64,000 bases of DNA from Ignelater luminosus (GCA_011009095.1 VTPC01091307.1:62001-126000); one strand, 5' to 3'. Counted from the stretch's first letter, positions 1 to 11,708 are shown. Translations and numbers: made by a program. The notes: generated by a model from the letters alone, not told the origin.

Positions 1-199
1 CCTATACAGTGCATTTGTTTAAATAGGGCTAAGTCTGTATCTTCGTTAGTATGCATGATAGAGCAAAGAACTTCGAATAAAAATTGAATAGCGCCGCGTT
101 TTCCTACTAAGGAGCAATAGTTAACTTTTTCTTGTATTTTTTGTTGCTGTATTACACAGATAATGTTTTACTTTTACTGAATATGTAAAAGTATTGTAG

Positions 200-1201
200 G
201 CTTGAATTACAAAATTTTCGAGATAAACCAATATTTGTCGAACAAGGTTAATATCATATAGCAAGACAAACAGTGGACACTGAAAAGTAATTTTGAACAA
301 TCAGGTGTAGCAATTGAAATACAATTGCTAATTCTGATGACAGATGGTTATTTGTTTGTGTATTTATTTTGCTATGGCTGAAAGTAATCACACGAATAAT
401 GAGAAATTAATGTGCTGAAGCATAATATTCAATCCCATTCCGAACTGGATTGGTGCAAGATTTAAACGAGAAAAGGTGATTTACATTTTACAATTAGCTT
501 ATTTACCATTCACAGGTAATAAATACAACAATTTGGAGCTATGAGTCAAATTTCACAAAATCCAACAGAAAGAATGTACGCTATTGACCAAGGAACAATC
601 CAAGGCAAATGGATTGGTGTAGTAGACTAGCATTTGTTGGGGCCTTATACCTATAAAGGATCATCTAATGCAGAAAGATATAGAAATTTCCTTCAAAATT
701 AATTTATCGATTATTTAGAAGATATTTGAATTACGGTTGCCCCCTCCCTTCACAACGGAAAAAACGTTCGGAACATCTTGAATCGAAAATTTTGAAATAA
801 CTAAATAGCAAATGAGGGCCCTATTCATTGGCCTGCTAGGGCACCTGATTTATCAGTTTTGAATTTCTTTGTGTGGAAATATGTCAAACAAGTTTGTTAC
901 TGTTACGACAAATTTAGAAGGGCTGAAACAACAAATCCTCTAGGCATGTACAAAAACACTCCTAGCATGCTACGCACAGCTCAAGAGTAGACATATAGAA
1001 GAGTCGAACTGTGCATGGCAAATAATGAAGCGCCCTCTGGACAGCTACTGTAAATAATACATTCTTATACTAACAGTAGCTTAAATTTTTGTTTTCTTTT
1101 TAAATGTAGATTAATCTGTTTGTCTACTGTTTGTTTTGTTACATAGAAATAACATCGTTCAATAAAAATTCGTTTATCTCAAAAATTCCGCGTTGCAAGC
1201 C
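200..1201 (+). mobile_element. Decayed Tc1/IS630-type DNA transposon with about 80-bp terminal inverted repeats
   Basis: The first and last 81 bases are inverted copies of each other: 200-280 against the complement of 1121-1201, about 60 of 81 positions matching by my count. Both ends begin GGCTTG. The left end is preceded by TA (198-199); the right is followed by TG, so a TA target duplication with one mutated copy is plausible. Between the ends lies the wreck of a transposase on the + strand (see 541-1050). At about 1 kb the copy is short for a full element, so it is probably internally deleted as well as mutated. Confidence 0.75.
541..1050 (+). pseudogene. C-terminal remnant of an IS630/Tc1-like transposase
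   Basis: Read on the + strand across several stops and frameshifts, this stretch gives pieces seen in a large insect transposase group: a segment like GxxERYxNFLQN near 670-700, an ED-rich stretch after it, and near 825-880 the block PIHWPARAPDLSVLNFFVW. The last corresponds to the family's WPxRSPDLTPLDFFLW, which holds the third catalytic acidic residue; here the expected D after PL is N, so the copy is catalytically dead as well as broken. No N-terminal helix-turn-helix portion could be recognised. The flanking 80-bp inverted ends support transposon origin. Confidence 0.65.
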
Positions 1202-2114
1202 TGTGCTATTTTTGCATACGAGTATTCAAAAAGAGAAAAGTATTCTCTATGTAATACAGCGCCAAAAAAATATATCATATTTCATAAAAAAAACAAGTTG
1301 ACTCCCCCCCCCCTTATTAGGAAAACCCAATATCCGATTTTTGAGTTGTTTAAACAAACACACTCTATGAGTGACTATCACATTAACTTATATGATTCCC
1401 TCCGCAATCAGAAAAGATGTCATCGTTTAAGTCCAAACTGCGTCCACAGAATCTACCTATTTCAAACGTATCCGAAAACACAAACAATTAAAACCCTTCT
1501 GGAGACTCCAGCACGTTTAATTTTGAAGATTAAACAGTTTTTATTCAACAATCTTCTAAGAATTTCATTTCAAGTAACAAAGAATTTTAATTTCTACACC
1601 AGAGACGTCATTCATTTAAATGTGCCACATTCACAATTTTTCTTCAAAACATTTCTCAAGTCGCCAATATGTTCAACTTTGAAATTGATCATTTTATTCC
1701 AAAATCAAACACGCTTTTTCTTTCTGATGTTTGCTGTGGTGGAGCTGTAGGTGTTTGTACTTGACGTGGTCTGATGGCTACTCGGATCTTAGTATGAGTG
1801 ATGGCGTTAAGAATATAAAAGATTCGACTGTTGTGATGACACTCTTTGCGAAGTACTTTGTTACAAACATCTTTTAGTTGTGATTGATGCTTTTGTTCAC
1901 TTCTTGTACTGTCTTCCATTTCTTCTGTGTCATTTCTCGTAACTGGTCTAGAGATACTTCTTTCTTGAGTTCTTCTTCCACCCACTTGACCAGACTTTGT
2001 AGTTGGTGGATATTGTGCTTTTGAAGTTAGAGACGGCTTGATTGCATTCTATCGTTGAAACAATCGCCGCTGGTTATCTTGAAAGACGTATTGATCAGTT
2101 TGGATAATTGTTCA
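1202..2114. other. No gene recognised; AT-rich spacer with a poly-C tract
   Basis: A 185-codon frame at 1193-1750 and a 98-codon minus frame at 1689-1985 show no family motif and look like chance frames in biased sequence. There is a run of C at about 1304-1313. Around 1860-1995 the minus strand reads as a lysine- and glutamate-rich stretch that could be a coding scrap, but I do not recognise it. Confidence 0.5.
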
Positions 2115-2640
2115 CAGTTACGTTTTGCTTTATGAGGACGATGTGAGAGTATTTAGAAAGATTAAGGGCACTCATGATGCTACAATGCTTCAGAATGATC
2201 TTCATCAGGTAGTTGATAGGTATACTGAAAATGGCTTTAGTTAAATCCATAAAAGTAGACGTAAGAAAGTTGTAAAATATAAATATTGTATTAAAATGAC
2301 ATGCTGAATCAGTAAAAGGCATTCGAGGTCAGGGTGTATATTTTACTGCAAGTAAGGAATTTGAAACACATATAGAAATGATAACAGGAAATGAATTTAA
2401 TGATTTGGCAGGGGTTTTGCTGAATACCGAAGTCATGTTGTGTAATACACCTATGTAAGACTAAACCTAGAATTTTGCAGTGTTTTTAGGTCACTACATT
2501 CTTATGCAGAATGTGATGAAATAGAAAAAGTGAAGAAATAAGTTTTGAGATTTTTATACTACAGAAAGTTTAAGATTTTTCTGAATTATAGGCATCATGT
2601 GCCAAGTCGGGATACTAAATAATTTAATCGACTGTTTAAT
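2115..2640 (+). pseudogene. Jockey-like LINE reverse transcriptase fragment
   Basis: The + strand holds, across several breaks, the palm and tail of a non-LTR reverse transcriptase. At about 2126-2142 the catalytic YADD box reads YEDD, followed by VRVFRKI and a segment like LQNDLHQVVDRYTENGFS, matching the LQxDLxxLxxWxxxNxLxLN region of jockey-type elements. Near 2545-2600 a tail block reads LRFLYYRKFKIFLNYRHHVP, matching the family's LRYLYxRKF...YRxHVP region. Stops and frameshifts show it is long dead, and neither the endonuclease nor a 3' tail is visible. A second jockey-like copy lies at 4500-6240 on the same strand. Confidence 0.75.
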
Positions 2641-2762
2641 GGTTTTCAATGATATTAGTACAATAGTGCCCAATGCCAAATACAGGAAAAGGAAGAAAAA
2701 GTTTTAAAACTGGTTTTTCATCATCGCCACACTTTATTGAAAGAATCAAATCATTTATCACC

Positions 2763-2862
2763 GTTCACGACGTTTATGGGTCGTAATAGGCCATGCTTTC
2801 ATTTTGTTAGGTTGGAAGTATTTTCTTCTTTTTTTGAAAATTGCCGTACCTGCGGCTGTATT
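2763..2862 (+). repeat. Dispersed repeat, copy 1 (inverted partner near 34931-35045)
   Basis: About 100 bases match the reverse complement of 34931-35045, sharing blocks such as TGCTTTCATTTTGTTA, a pyrimidine-rich TTTTCTTC...TTTTTGAAAATTG and GTACCTGCGGCTG. In the second copy the sequence lies just beyond the end of a BEL/Pao pol gene, so this copy may be a piece of that family's 3' untranslated region or LTR. No pol sequence adjoins it here. Confidence 0.7.
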
Positions 2863-2970
2863 TGACGCCGTTGCACGATAAAAAATTTTGCATAAACGTT
2901 TGCTTTGTTAAAAAGAGATCAAGTTTTCCTTATATTTCGCATCTATTAATGTCAATTATAATAATTTATA

Positions 2971-3905
2971 ATGCCAAAGATTATAAATAAAAACATAAAG
3001 CTGCAAATTATAAAAACTTTCAAACATTTTAAAAGAATTAATCCAAATTTTAAGTTGGAAGATATTTATAATTCGCTAGAAGACATTTTTGGGATAAGTT
3101 AACACATTAAGCGTTTTGTTGGTTAGGCGTTCTAAGTTAGAAGTGATTGTGCGACATAGACCAGACGAGTTGAAATCTTCGGTATCTGACAAACGACCCA
3201 AAAATAATTTGTTTTGGAATCATTTTTAAAAAAAAGATTTGCAACTAATTTGGCAATACAACTCTCAAAATCAACATTTTTCTTTGAATGATCTTTTGGC
3301 TAAAGTAAAAGAAAATTATGAATTTAAGGGAGGGAGGACAACTTTGTTTAAGATTTTGAAATCTATGGGTTACAAATATAAATCAGTTAACGGTCGCAAA
3401 ATCCTCTGTGAACAAAACATTGTAGTTTTATCCAAAACTACCATTCTTAGAAAATTTTTACAGTATCTAAATTCCAGTAAAAATATCCGATTCGTGTACC
3501 TAGATGAAACATAGATCTATCAAAATGGATCCGTGATTCGACGTTGAATACACGACTCGGATGTTAAGAGTAATCCAACTAAATTTAAAAATGAAGAGAA
3601 ACGTTTCACTATTTTGCATGCGGGATATAGGGGCGGGTTTTTGGAAGGGTGCGATTTTAGATTCTCAAAATAACGATCGGGATTATTACGCGACCATGAC
3701 TGGGGATATTTTCAAAATTGGGTGGTTAATCAGCTCATTCCTGCTTTGAATAAGCTTAAGGGAAAAAGTGTATGTTAATTGTCATGGACAATGCTGCTTA
3801 CCATTCGGTGCAATTGAACAAACCTACAACGTTTTCCTCCAAGAAAAGCCAAATGCAGTGTCAAATTTGATTCAAAATTTTCCAAAAAGCAATTATGGGA
3901 TTTAA
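2971..3905 (+). pseudogene. Broken Tc1/IS630-like transposase
   Basis: An apparent start at 2971 (MPKIINKN...) leads into a lysine-rich helix-turn-helix-like region, then breaks. At 3239-3514 the frame ends in FVYLDET, the first catalytic aspartate region. Near 3610-3760, in shifted frames, follow ILHAGYR-type and NDRDYxATMTGDIFK pieces, and near 3775-3800 LIVMDNAAYHS, the second catalytic aspartate block. The order DET, then a GFLEG-like block, then DYH...F, then MDNAxYHS is that of a DDE_3 transposase group common in aphids and other insects. The third acidic residue was not found. At least four frame breaks make it non-functional. No terminal repeats were identified. Confidence 0.7.
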
Positions 3906-4499
3906 TAAAACCTTTTTGATCGGACAATAAAAAAACGTACTACTCTATCAATCGTTCCTTAATTACTAGTTCAATATTTAGCTTAAGAATGTTCAAAATA
4001 GTGTTTAACTTATGACGGAATTGTTTTTATTTTCTGTTGAATTCTTTATTCTTATCTCTGAGCGGAAATATGTAGAAATATTTATTTGTTTTAGCGTTAG
4101 GATTATTGAATTTTCTCTTGTACATCGTGTACATCCAAAAACGTTAAGATTTCGGGAAAAAGAAAGGTTTGTTGTTTATCACAGTTTTTCAATTCAATTA
4201 TTTCATGGCATATTTTTAATTTAGATGGTTTGCTTTGGGTTAATGGGAAACAAAATGACAAACAGTTTTTTTTTTCTAAACGTAGGCAGTGGTGCAAGAT
4301 TTTTAACAAAAAAGATTAAAACACTTATGGGCATCTTTTAGCTTCAAGAATTCTTTGCATTTTAAATTTCGATTTGATATTTAAAATTCACTAGAATTGT
4401 TTTGTGTCCAGAAGATTTTGTGTTTGTAGCCTCTTACAAATATAAATACACATACACATGATAGTATTATGCATAATAAACCATTAAAAAATTATTAAA
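3906..4499. other. No gene recognised
   Basis: AT-rich sequence between the Tc1/IS630-like relic and the following LINE. Two overlapping frames of about 70 codons (4012-4224 + and 4103-4309 -) have no recognisable motif. Confidence 0.5.
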
Positions 4500-6240
4500 A
4501 AGTAATTGTAACTTTTTTGTTGTCTGGGACTTTAACCTTCCGAGTTTCTGTCTCAATAATAATTTTGATAGTAACCTAGTTAATTGTAAATCAAAAACTA
4601 GTCACCGTATGCATTTTAATTCTGTGTCTAATGTTAATGGAAGGGCCTTAGATTTAGTTTTAGCCAATCTTCGTGGTGTGATGGTAGTTCGTGGTATAGT
4701 TCCTTTAATTAGAGAGGACTCTCATTACCCAGCTTTAGCTATTACGATTCAAGTTCCTAGGAATCTTTATGTTACACCGAGTTTTTAAAACCTAAATTGT
4801 AGAACTAATTATTCTCAGTTTAATAAAGCAAACACAGAAGATGTAAAACAAAGTAATGTTGACTGTATATGATGTAAATTTTGCTGTTGATATATTTTAT
4901 TGTAGCCTGAATAGACTATTTGATCTTTGTGTACCATTTAGTACTTTGAAACGTGAAACTAAATTTCTCATTTGGTTTAGTGATGAGCTAAAACTTTTAT
5001 CTCGTAAAAAAATAAATTGGCGAAAAAGAGAAAACAATCGAGCTATTTTAAAATCAGATTTAATGAGATTCGTAAAGTTCTAAAAGTTAAAATAGGTGAA
5101 GCTTATGCTAATTATATTAAAACTGTAGAGGAATCTATATGTAGCGACGTATCCAATTTTATAAGTATTACAAGTAGCAAAGGTCGAAGTACAAATTGTT
5201 GAACGAAATGAATTATGAAAATCTCAAAGCTAAAGGGTCTGAGATACCCAATGCTTTTGCAGAATTTTGTAAATCTGTTGACTCTACTTCGGAGTCTAGT
5301 TATGATTTGAATAAGTTAGATGATGGTGAAGGTGGGATTTGTTCTGAGGCCTTTGGACTTAATCTAGTTGATAAAAGTGATGTTTCTAGAGCAATAATAA
5401 AATGAGTAGTGAACTCGATGAGATCCCATACATAAAATTTTAGACAGTAGTGGTAGAATTGATGTTGTTTTTACTGATTTTTCGAAGGCGGTTGACGGTG
5501 AGCATCACGACTTATTACTTCAAAAACTTAAAATAATAGGGACTCCTTATTCTCTATTGCAGTTGGTTCGATTCTCCCTTAAAGGTAAAGAGTTTTGAAT
5601 CTTTCAGCTTTTTGTCAGCTTTAGGGGTTCCGTAGGGCTCAAAGCTTGGACCCTATTGTTTCTTATTTTCATCAATGATTTGATTTTTTAAAACAATTGG
5701 CCTTATCAAAAGGAGTACAAAACATTTTAACAGCACCAAACGATCTATTATGTTGTATTGAGCGTTTGTAAGATCTAAGTTACAATATTGCTCTAGTGTT
5801 TGGGCTCCTCATATCAGTAACAATATTAAAATGATAGAGAAAGTTCAAAATAATTTCCTGAGGTATGTATATTATAAGAAGTTTAATCAGATTTGATGTA
5901 GGGATTTAGCTTCAGCTTCACTTCGCAGTGAAGCAAATATTTGTAGTTTACAATTGAGAAGGGATGTTTTGTCGATTATGTTTTTATATATAAATTGCCT
6001 ATGGATTAATTGATTCTTCTGAATTACCATCTTATATCAATTTTAATGTTCTAAAGACATTTAATGTAAGAAATTATAATACTTCTTTAATGGCATGGGC
6101 CAAATCTAGTACTTATAAGGACTCACCGCTCTTGAATGTTATGAATCTTTATAGTGTAAAATCAAGTGATACTAATTCAGTGATAGATATATTTCATAAT
6201 AGACAGATCGATTTTAAAAATAACCTTAAATTGTTAAAAT
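4500..6240 (+). mobile_element. Decayed jockey-like LINE (endonuclease end, linker, reverse transcriptase pieces)
   Basis: Three parts occur in the correct order on the + strand. At about 4515-4700 is the end of an AP-type endonuclease: VVWDFNLPSF (family GDFNLP) and NGRALDLVLANL. The linker follows at 4720-5405 as overlapping frames, including a piece like FSDELKLLSRKK and a later one ending near 5405. Reverse transcriptase pieces follow: VVFTDFSKAVD near 5465 (family DFSKAFD), FLIFINDLI near 5660, a FLRYVYYKKFNQ tail block near 5850 and LRSEANICSLQLRRDVLSIMFL near 5925-5985. Many stops and frameshifts. The YADD region is missing, apparently deleted between about 5690 and 5790. It resembles the scrap at 2115-2640 and is probably the same clade. 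Confidence 0.8.
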
Positions 6241-6368
6241 AATTTCTTTTCTCGAATCTATATTTGAACAATGTAAATAATACTTTCAGTAATGTAGACC
6301 GATTTGGGTTCCTGTGATCTAATTGTATGTTTTGGTAATCTTTTATGTTTATACGTATTAATTAAACT

Positions 6369-9127
6369 TTCTTTTTTTCCCGTTAATTCCTTATACCCTC
6401 GGGGCGTCGGATGTGCTTTCTTAGTTGTCTTCTACCCATTTGTTTCATCCCTTCCGGTTTCCCGCCAGCTCCTTCATTTGTTGTGCAGTTTTCCCTTTTT
6501 CTCTACCTATGTCAATAATCTCTTTTATCCATTCTTTCCTCGGTTTCCCTTTTCTCCTTCTTCCGTATCTTCCATCTTCCATCACTTTTTTGGTTGTCCT
6601 ATTTTGTTCCATTTTGATGATGTGTCTATACCAATTAAGCTTTCTTTTATTTATTTTTGTCAGTATTGGTTCTTGGTTCATTTCTTATTCTATTAATTTT
6701 TGTTTTATCTTTCTTAGTGTTTTCATTTCAGCGGCATTTATTGCGCTGTCTATTTTCTTGTTATTTTCCCATGTTTTGTTCGCATACGTTAATGTTGATA
6801 TGGCCATTGCATTGTATACTTTTAGTTTAACTTTTCTGTCCAATTCTTTATTACCATATATTGTTTTGTTCAGCGCATAGTATATTTCGTTTGCTTTTTC
6901 ACTCTATTTATTGTTTCTAATTCTATTTTTCCATTTTCAGTTATCATTACTGATATGCTGATTTTGTCTAATTCACTATCTCCACATGCTAGTTTACCTC
7001 TCTCTTTGCCTTCCTCCCTTTTTTGGCTTATAACCATGGATTTAGTTTTATTGACATTTACTACCATTCCTAATTTTTCGATTTCTTCTACACAAATATC
7101 TATCAGTTATTGCATTTTCCGTTTTTATCCGCAATTAACACAATGCCATCTGCGTATAGTAGTCTTTCTAGTTTTACTGATGTTAGGTTCGTGTATCGTA
7201 CTCTAGTTTGTAGGTCTTTTGTTTTATTTCTCGAGTTTTTTATTATCTTATCCATGGTTAAAATAAACAATAGTGGTCTTAGGATATTTCTTTGTTTTAT
7301 CCCAATATTTATTTCGAATTATTTAGATTTCTTGTCATTTAATTGTACTTTAGCCTTTACATTTTTGGACGTGCTTTTAATTATATTTAAGAATTTCCTC
7401 GGGATTCTTAATTCTTCCATAATCTTCCACACATAACTTCTATCTATGGAATCGAACGCTGCTTTGATATCAATAAATGTTAAATATAGATCTTCTCCCT
7501 TTTCGTTTTTTCTCTGTATTATATTTCTCAGAATGAAGATGTTATCCGTTGTCCGTCTTCCTGGCATGTACGCAGCTTGTTCTTCTTCTAAGTTCTCCTC
7601 CAGGTAAGTTCTAAGTCTCTTTTCTAGGATTCTTGTGTAAAGTTTAAATACTACGGAGGATAGCCACATAGCTCAATAGTTTCCACATTGTGTCTCATCT
7701 TCTTTTTTGTGTATAGGTAGTGTAATATTCTACTACCAATCATTTGGTATAGTGTTAGTCTTTCACGCTTTTTTTTATAATAATAAATATTTTTTGCCTC
7801 TTTCCTCTAATAGTTTTATCATTTCTGAGTTGATACCATTAGCCCCGCCTGCTTTTCCTTCTTTTATTTTTAATATTGCTTCCTCCAGTTCTTCTAAGTT
7901 TATTTCTTTTATTTTGTCTTCGTTTTGTTCTTCTTGCTGTTCCTGTCCATATACTCAATATATCTTTGGTGCTTGTTGGTATTTGATTATTTTCGTTTTT
8001 AATTCCACGTATTTCTTTACTTTTCTTTCCTTTTATGCTTCTTAGTTTATTCCAGAACCGTTTGTTATCGTATTTATAGGCTCGAACTAATTCTTCTCCA
8101 AAAGCTTTCAAGCGTTTTTTCTTTGCTTCTCTTACAAGTTGTTTTACTTTATTTCTATGGCTTCTGTATGTTATTCTATCTTGTTCTTTTTTTGTTTGGA
8201 TATACTTCTTTCATGCTGTTTTTTGCTTTTACTTTTTCTTGTGTCTTCGCGTTCCACCATCCCGTTATTTTGCTATTTTTCCGTATCATTCTTATGCTAT
8301 AGACCTCTCTAGCTGTATTTAGTATTATTTCTTTAAAGTTTATCCATCTCTGTTCCAGACTTATTATATCACCACTTGCCTCTAACTGGGCTAATCTTGT
8401 GTTTGTCTCTTCTTGATATTTTAACCTTACTTCTTCATTTTTTATTCTCTTGATTTTAATTCTATTATATTCTATCTCTCCTATGTTTTCTAGGCTTTCT
8501 AACGTCATCTCTGACTAGTCTGTGTTGTGATTTCATCTCTGCCTTATTTTCTGTCCTGACGTTGTGTATTTTTTGTTTCATTTTCTGTGTGTACTATGTT
8601 ATATAATCTGTGATACTTCTGGCATTCCGTTCTTCAGCCACGAAAGTACATTTTTCGTTTAGTGGTTGGTACCAAAAAGTATTTTCTATTAATAAGTCAT
8701 TTGTTTGACAAAATGTTAGCATTCTTGTTCCATTTTTGTTAACTTGATGCTCTCCGTACTCTCCCTTACATCCTCATCATTTCCTATTCTGACATTCCAG
8801 TCCCCCATCAAAATTACATTTTTACTTTCTTCTTGTATTTCGTCTAATATCTCTTGTATTTTTGCATAGAAAGCTTTCATTTTATTCTCTTCGGTTCCTT
8901 CAACTGGAGCATGTATCTGTACTATGTATTTTCCTCCAATTTTAATTCTTCCATTTGCTATCTTCTTTGTTTCGCTTAGCCTCATGATTTGTATTCCATA
9001 CTCCATTTCTTTTCTTAGCTCGTATTCCTTTCCTGTTAGTGATGTTATGTTCCATGTTTATATTTTCACTATATTTCTGTTTCTCTTGTAAGGTTTGTTA
9101 TCTATTCTTGTCCTATTCGTTGCCATT
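6369..9127 (-). mobile_element. Near full-length but inactive RTE-like LINE
   Basis: Read on the minus strand from about 9127 (MATNRTRIDNKPYKR...) the order is: endonuclease (TWNITSLTGKE near 9040, LSETKK near 8960, MGDWNVRIG near 8800), a linker (8176-8508, including GWWNAKTQEKVKAK; 7839-8111, including NKRFWNKLRSIKGKK), reverse transcriptase (7319-7669: AAYMPGRRTTDNIFILR and FIDIKAAFDSIDR), the active-site box near 7145-7156, which reads YADG instead of YADD, and a C-terminal region (6445-6681: KLNWYRHIIKMEQNR, then GRRRKGKPRKEWI). Frameshifts split the frame and the YADD change alone would kill polymerase activity. The 3' end, at the left, carries a small CCC/GGG hairpin at 6393-6410. A related, 5'-truncated copy lies at 29175-31075 in the same orientation. 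Confidence 0.85.
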
Positions 9128-9170
9128 ATCTTTGACAATGGCGTCTTCTGGTCTCCTTCAGTGGTTTAAT

Positions 9171-9199
9171 TAAACAAACAAATAAATAAATAAATAAAA
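9171..9199. repeat. (AAAT)n microsatellite
   Basis: A short run of AAAT/AAAC units immediately beyond the 5' end of the minus-strand LINE. Confidence 0.85.
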
Positions 9200-10401
9200 C
9201 GTAGCCACTAGTATTGATAAGACAATGAAGCAACAAAGTGAAAGTGAGAGAAGATTATTATCGTTAAATAATTCTTTGAATTTTGATTTATTCTGATCTC
9301 TTCTTTATTTTGTAAAAATCTAAAAATAATTTAGTCTAATTTAATAAATAAATTTGCTTTTGTTTGCATTATGCAATCTTTATACAACGAAGATAACGTA
9401 TTCACTATAGTTACTATATTTCGTAACCTGTTTTCAACGAAATGTTCCCTGTTTAATCTCCTTTCTTTATCTGTCTTTTTATTGCAGAATAAATGATATA
9501 TATATGCGTACCTAACACTCATTTACCGTTTACTATTTAATCCGCATTTCTATGTAATGACGTTTTTATAACCGTCTAAACTTTGTTAATGCCGCTTAAT
9601 TACAAAACGCTTGTTATTAAATCGCAACAATAAACGAAATCTGTTAGTAACAATACAGCTACGTTGTAGTAGTATATATTACACTAAATAGTGCGTGTGA
9701 AATCTCACATTAACCCCATGGGAAAATCCTCAACAAAGTAACATCTGGCTATCATACCGTAAGGGATTACCTCCATTTATCTAATTACGAAAGGATTGTT
9801 TACCCAAAAACCCCCTGCAGTTCCGCAATGCGTTAAAGAAGTTTTTCTTGAAAAGTTAAGGGTACAAAATAAATATTTGCAGATTTCCGTCGTTAAATAT
9901 TGACACACTTTTTAATAGAGTTTGCTATTTTGTGTACACAACGGTTTTATAGAATCTTTTAGTGTCCTCCCATCTAATATATTATGTCGGAGGTATTATG
10001 GGTAATAAAATCTTGATAGGATACGGTTTTACATTATTAAGAGGAACTATGCTGAATATTAATTCACTTTAAATTAGTTACTTCGTCTTTGATTCACATA
10101 GTTATTCTGTTTAATATTCTCTCCCTTGTATACACGCGGTATCATGTTAAAGAAGTTTCGAACAAGAATTGGGGAAACTTTTTAATTGAATTAAAGTGAA
10201 GTTTGTTTACCTACAAATATGGAGATTTTGTTAGAAATGCAGATAGTATTGTGAAATCATTATCCAACTTTGTATACCTACCGTATGAATAGATCCAATT
10301 TCAAACGTTTGGAAACTTTCTAATTATTAATTTTCATTTAATATAAGTTATTTTTTACATGAAGATAAGGGAGATACAAAATTGGCAAGTTTGGAAAAAA
10401 A
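9200..10401. other. No gene recognised
   Basis: AT-rich spacer between the LINE and the intact mariner. The only frame of note, 63 codons on the minus strand at 9331-9522, has no recognisable motif. Confidence 0.5.
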
Positions 10402-10403
10402 TA

Positions 10404-10434
10404 AAGGGTTTTCCAATAAGAGGTGTTATTTTGA
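10404..10434 (+). repeat. Left terminal inverted repeat of the DD41D mariner
   Basis: 31 bases identical to the complement of 11678-11708; the match stops right after TTATTTTGA. Confidence 0.93.
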
Positions 10435-10508
10435 TATTCAAAGAAAAGTGCCATTTTTTAATATAAATGATCGGATGTTTATTTCATTATAAAGAGGAAG
10501 GTATGCCG

Positions 10509-11594
10509 TTAATAGTGGAAAATAACATCAGGCAAATGACCACCACGACCACGCTTACAGGACAATATCCTTTTCATGAAATTTTCCATAACCAAATCGC
10601 AAAGTGGCTGCCCTATGTCCTCGATAGCCTCACGAATTCCATCTTTGAGGTCTTGAATCGACGCTGGGCTGTTGGCGTAGACCTTCTCTTTCACGTGGCC
10701 CCAAAGAAAGAAGTCGCAAGGTGTTAAATCACAAGATCTCGGTGGCCAATTGTGATCACCTCTTCGAGAGATAACACGGTCCGGAAACTTTTTCCGTAAA
10801 AGATCAATGGTTTCGTTGCTTGTGTGGCACGTAGCGCCGTCTTGTTGAAAGTAAACGTTGTCCAGATCAATACCATCCAATTCCGGCCATAAAAAATCGT
10901 TAATCATCTCTCGATAGCGCAATCCAGTCACCGTAACTGTTGCTCCAGCCTCATTTTCGAAAAAGTAAGGTCCAATGACTCCGCCGGACCATAAACCGCA
11001 CCAAACAGTCACACGTTGAGGATAGAGAGACTTTTCAACAATAACTCTTGGATATTCTGAGCCCCAGATCCGACAATTTTGCTTGTTGACGAAGCCACCG
11101 AGGTGGAAATGGGCCTCATCACTCAAGATGATTTTTCGATGGAATTCTGGATCATTTTCATGCATTTCAACGACCCAATCAGCAAAGACACGACGTTGTT
11201 GATGATCGGCCGGCTTGAGTTCTTGTGTTAACTGGACTTTATAAGCCTTAAGACCCAAATCTTTATGCAAAATACGGTGTAATGACGTTTGTGGAATGGC
11301 TAATTCCAAAGAACGACGAGGAATGGACAAACCTGGGTTTTCTTTAACACTTTCGGCTACAACAGCAATATTCTCGGCTGGTCTTGAGCGACGTGCACGG
11401 GTTTTATTCTTCACATCACTAACTTGTCCCAAGAGCTCGAATTTTTTCACCAATTTCTGTATTGCGGTCCGACAAGGTGCTTCACGGTGACCCAAAAATG
11501 TTCGAGTTTTACGAACCGTCTCTGCCAAATTTTCACCATTTTTATAGTGAATTTTAATAATTTCAATGCGTTGTTGAAGCGTGTATCGTTCCAT
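10509..11594 (-). CDS. Mariner transposase, DD41D type, full length (361 aa)
   Basis: This is a cut-and-paste transposase that acts in the nucleus on the element's own ends. The N-terminal third (about residues 1-125) reads as a helix-turn-helix DNA-binding region with an arginine-rich RARRSRP stretch near 66-72. The catalytic core shows IILSDEAHF (Asp159), YFQQDGATCH (Asp252) and WPPRSCDLTPCDFFLWG (Asp294). There are 41 residues between the second and third aspartates, the spacing described for rosa-type DD41D mariners (Ceratitis rosa) rather than DD34D mariners. The start ATG is the first in frame, preceded by 114 bp to the element end. No stop or frameshift interrupts the frame, and 361 aa is a usual length for the group. 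Activity cannot be judged from sequence alone. Confidence 0.92.
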   Translation of the reverse strand: MERYTLQQRIEIIKIHYKNGENLAETVRKTRTFLGHREAPCRTAIQKLVKKFELLGQVSDVKNKTRARRSRPAENIAVVAESVKENPGLSIPRRSLELAIPQTSLHRILHKDLGLKAYKVQLTQELKPADHQQRRVFADWVVEMHENDPEFHRKIILSDEAHFHLGGFVNKQNCRIWGSEYPRVIVEKSLYPQRVTVWCGLWSGGVIGPYFFENEAGATVTVTGLRYREMINDFLWPELDGIDLDNVYFQQDGATCHTSNETIDLLRKKFPDRVISRRGDHNWPPRSCDLTPCDFFLWGHVKEKVYANSPASIQDLKDGIREAIEDIGQPLCDLVMENFMKRILSCKRGRGGHLPDVIFHY

Positions 11595-11677
11595 ATTTAT
11601 TAATGGCGTAGTTTCTACTTGTCAAATGTCAAAAAATGATAGCTTCAAAAGTGACATCTACCGAAATAGCGGGCTAT

Positions 11678-11708
11678 TCAAAATAACACCTCTTATTGGA
11701 AAACCCTT
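11678..11708 (-). repeat. Right terminal inverted repeat of the DD41D mariner
   Basis: Exact inverse of 10404-10434 and followed by the TA duplication. The transposase start codon lies about 85 bp inside it, so the transposase promoter probably sits in or next to this repeat (inference). Confidence 0.93.

Larger units (their letters stand above)
10404..11708 (-). mobile_element. Intact DD41D (rosa-type) mariner transposon
   Basis: The element has perfect 31-bp terminal inverted repeats, starting AAGGGTTTTCC at 10404 and ending with the exact complement at 11708. It is flanked by TA at 10402-10403 and 11709-11710, the target duplication of the mariner/Tc1 superfamily. Total length is 1305 bp. 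It holds one uninterrupted transposase gene on the minus strand (10509-11594) with about 105-115 bp between each coding end and the element end. Ends, duplication and reading frame are all whole, so this looks like a recent and possibly still mobile copy. Confidence 0.93.

Noticed and set aside
1193..1750. 185-codon + frame
   Set aside because: No domain, low-complexity AT-driven residues, starts inside the right inverted repeat of the 200-1201 element.
6304..7436. Several + frames of 80-150 codons rich in Phe, Leu and Ser
   Set aside because: They are antisense shadows of the minus-strand LINE, whose reading gives recognisable endonuclease and reverse transcriptase motifs.
10467..10727. + frame of 86 codons
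   Set aside because: Antisense of the intact mariner transposase.
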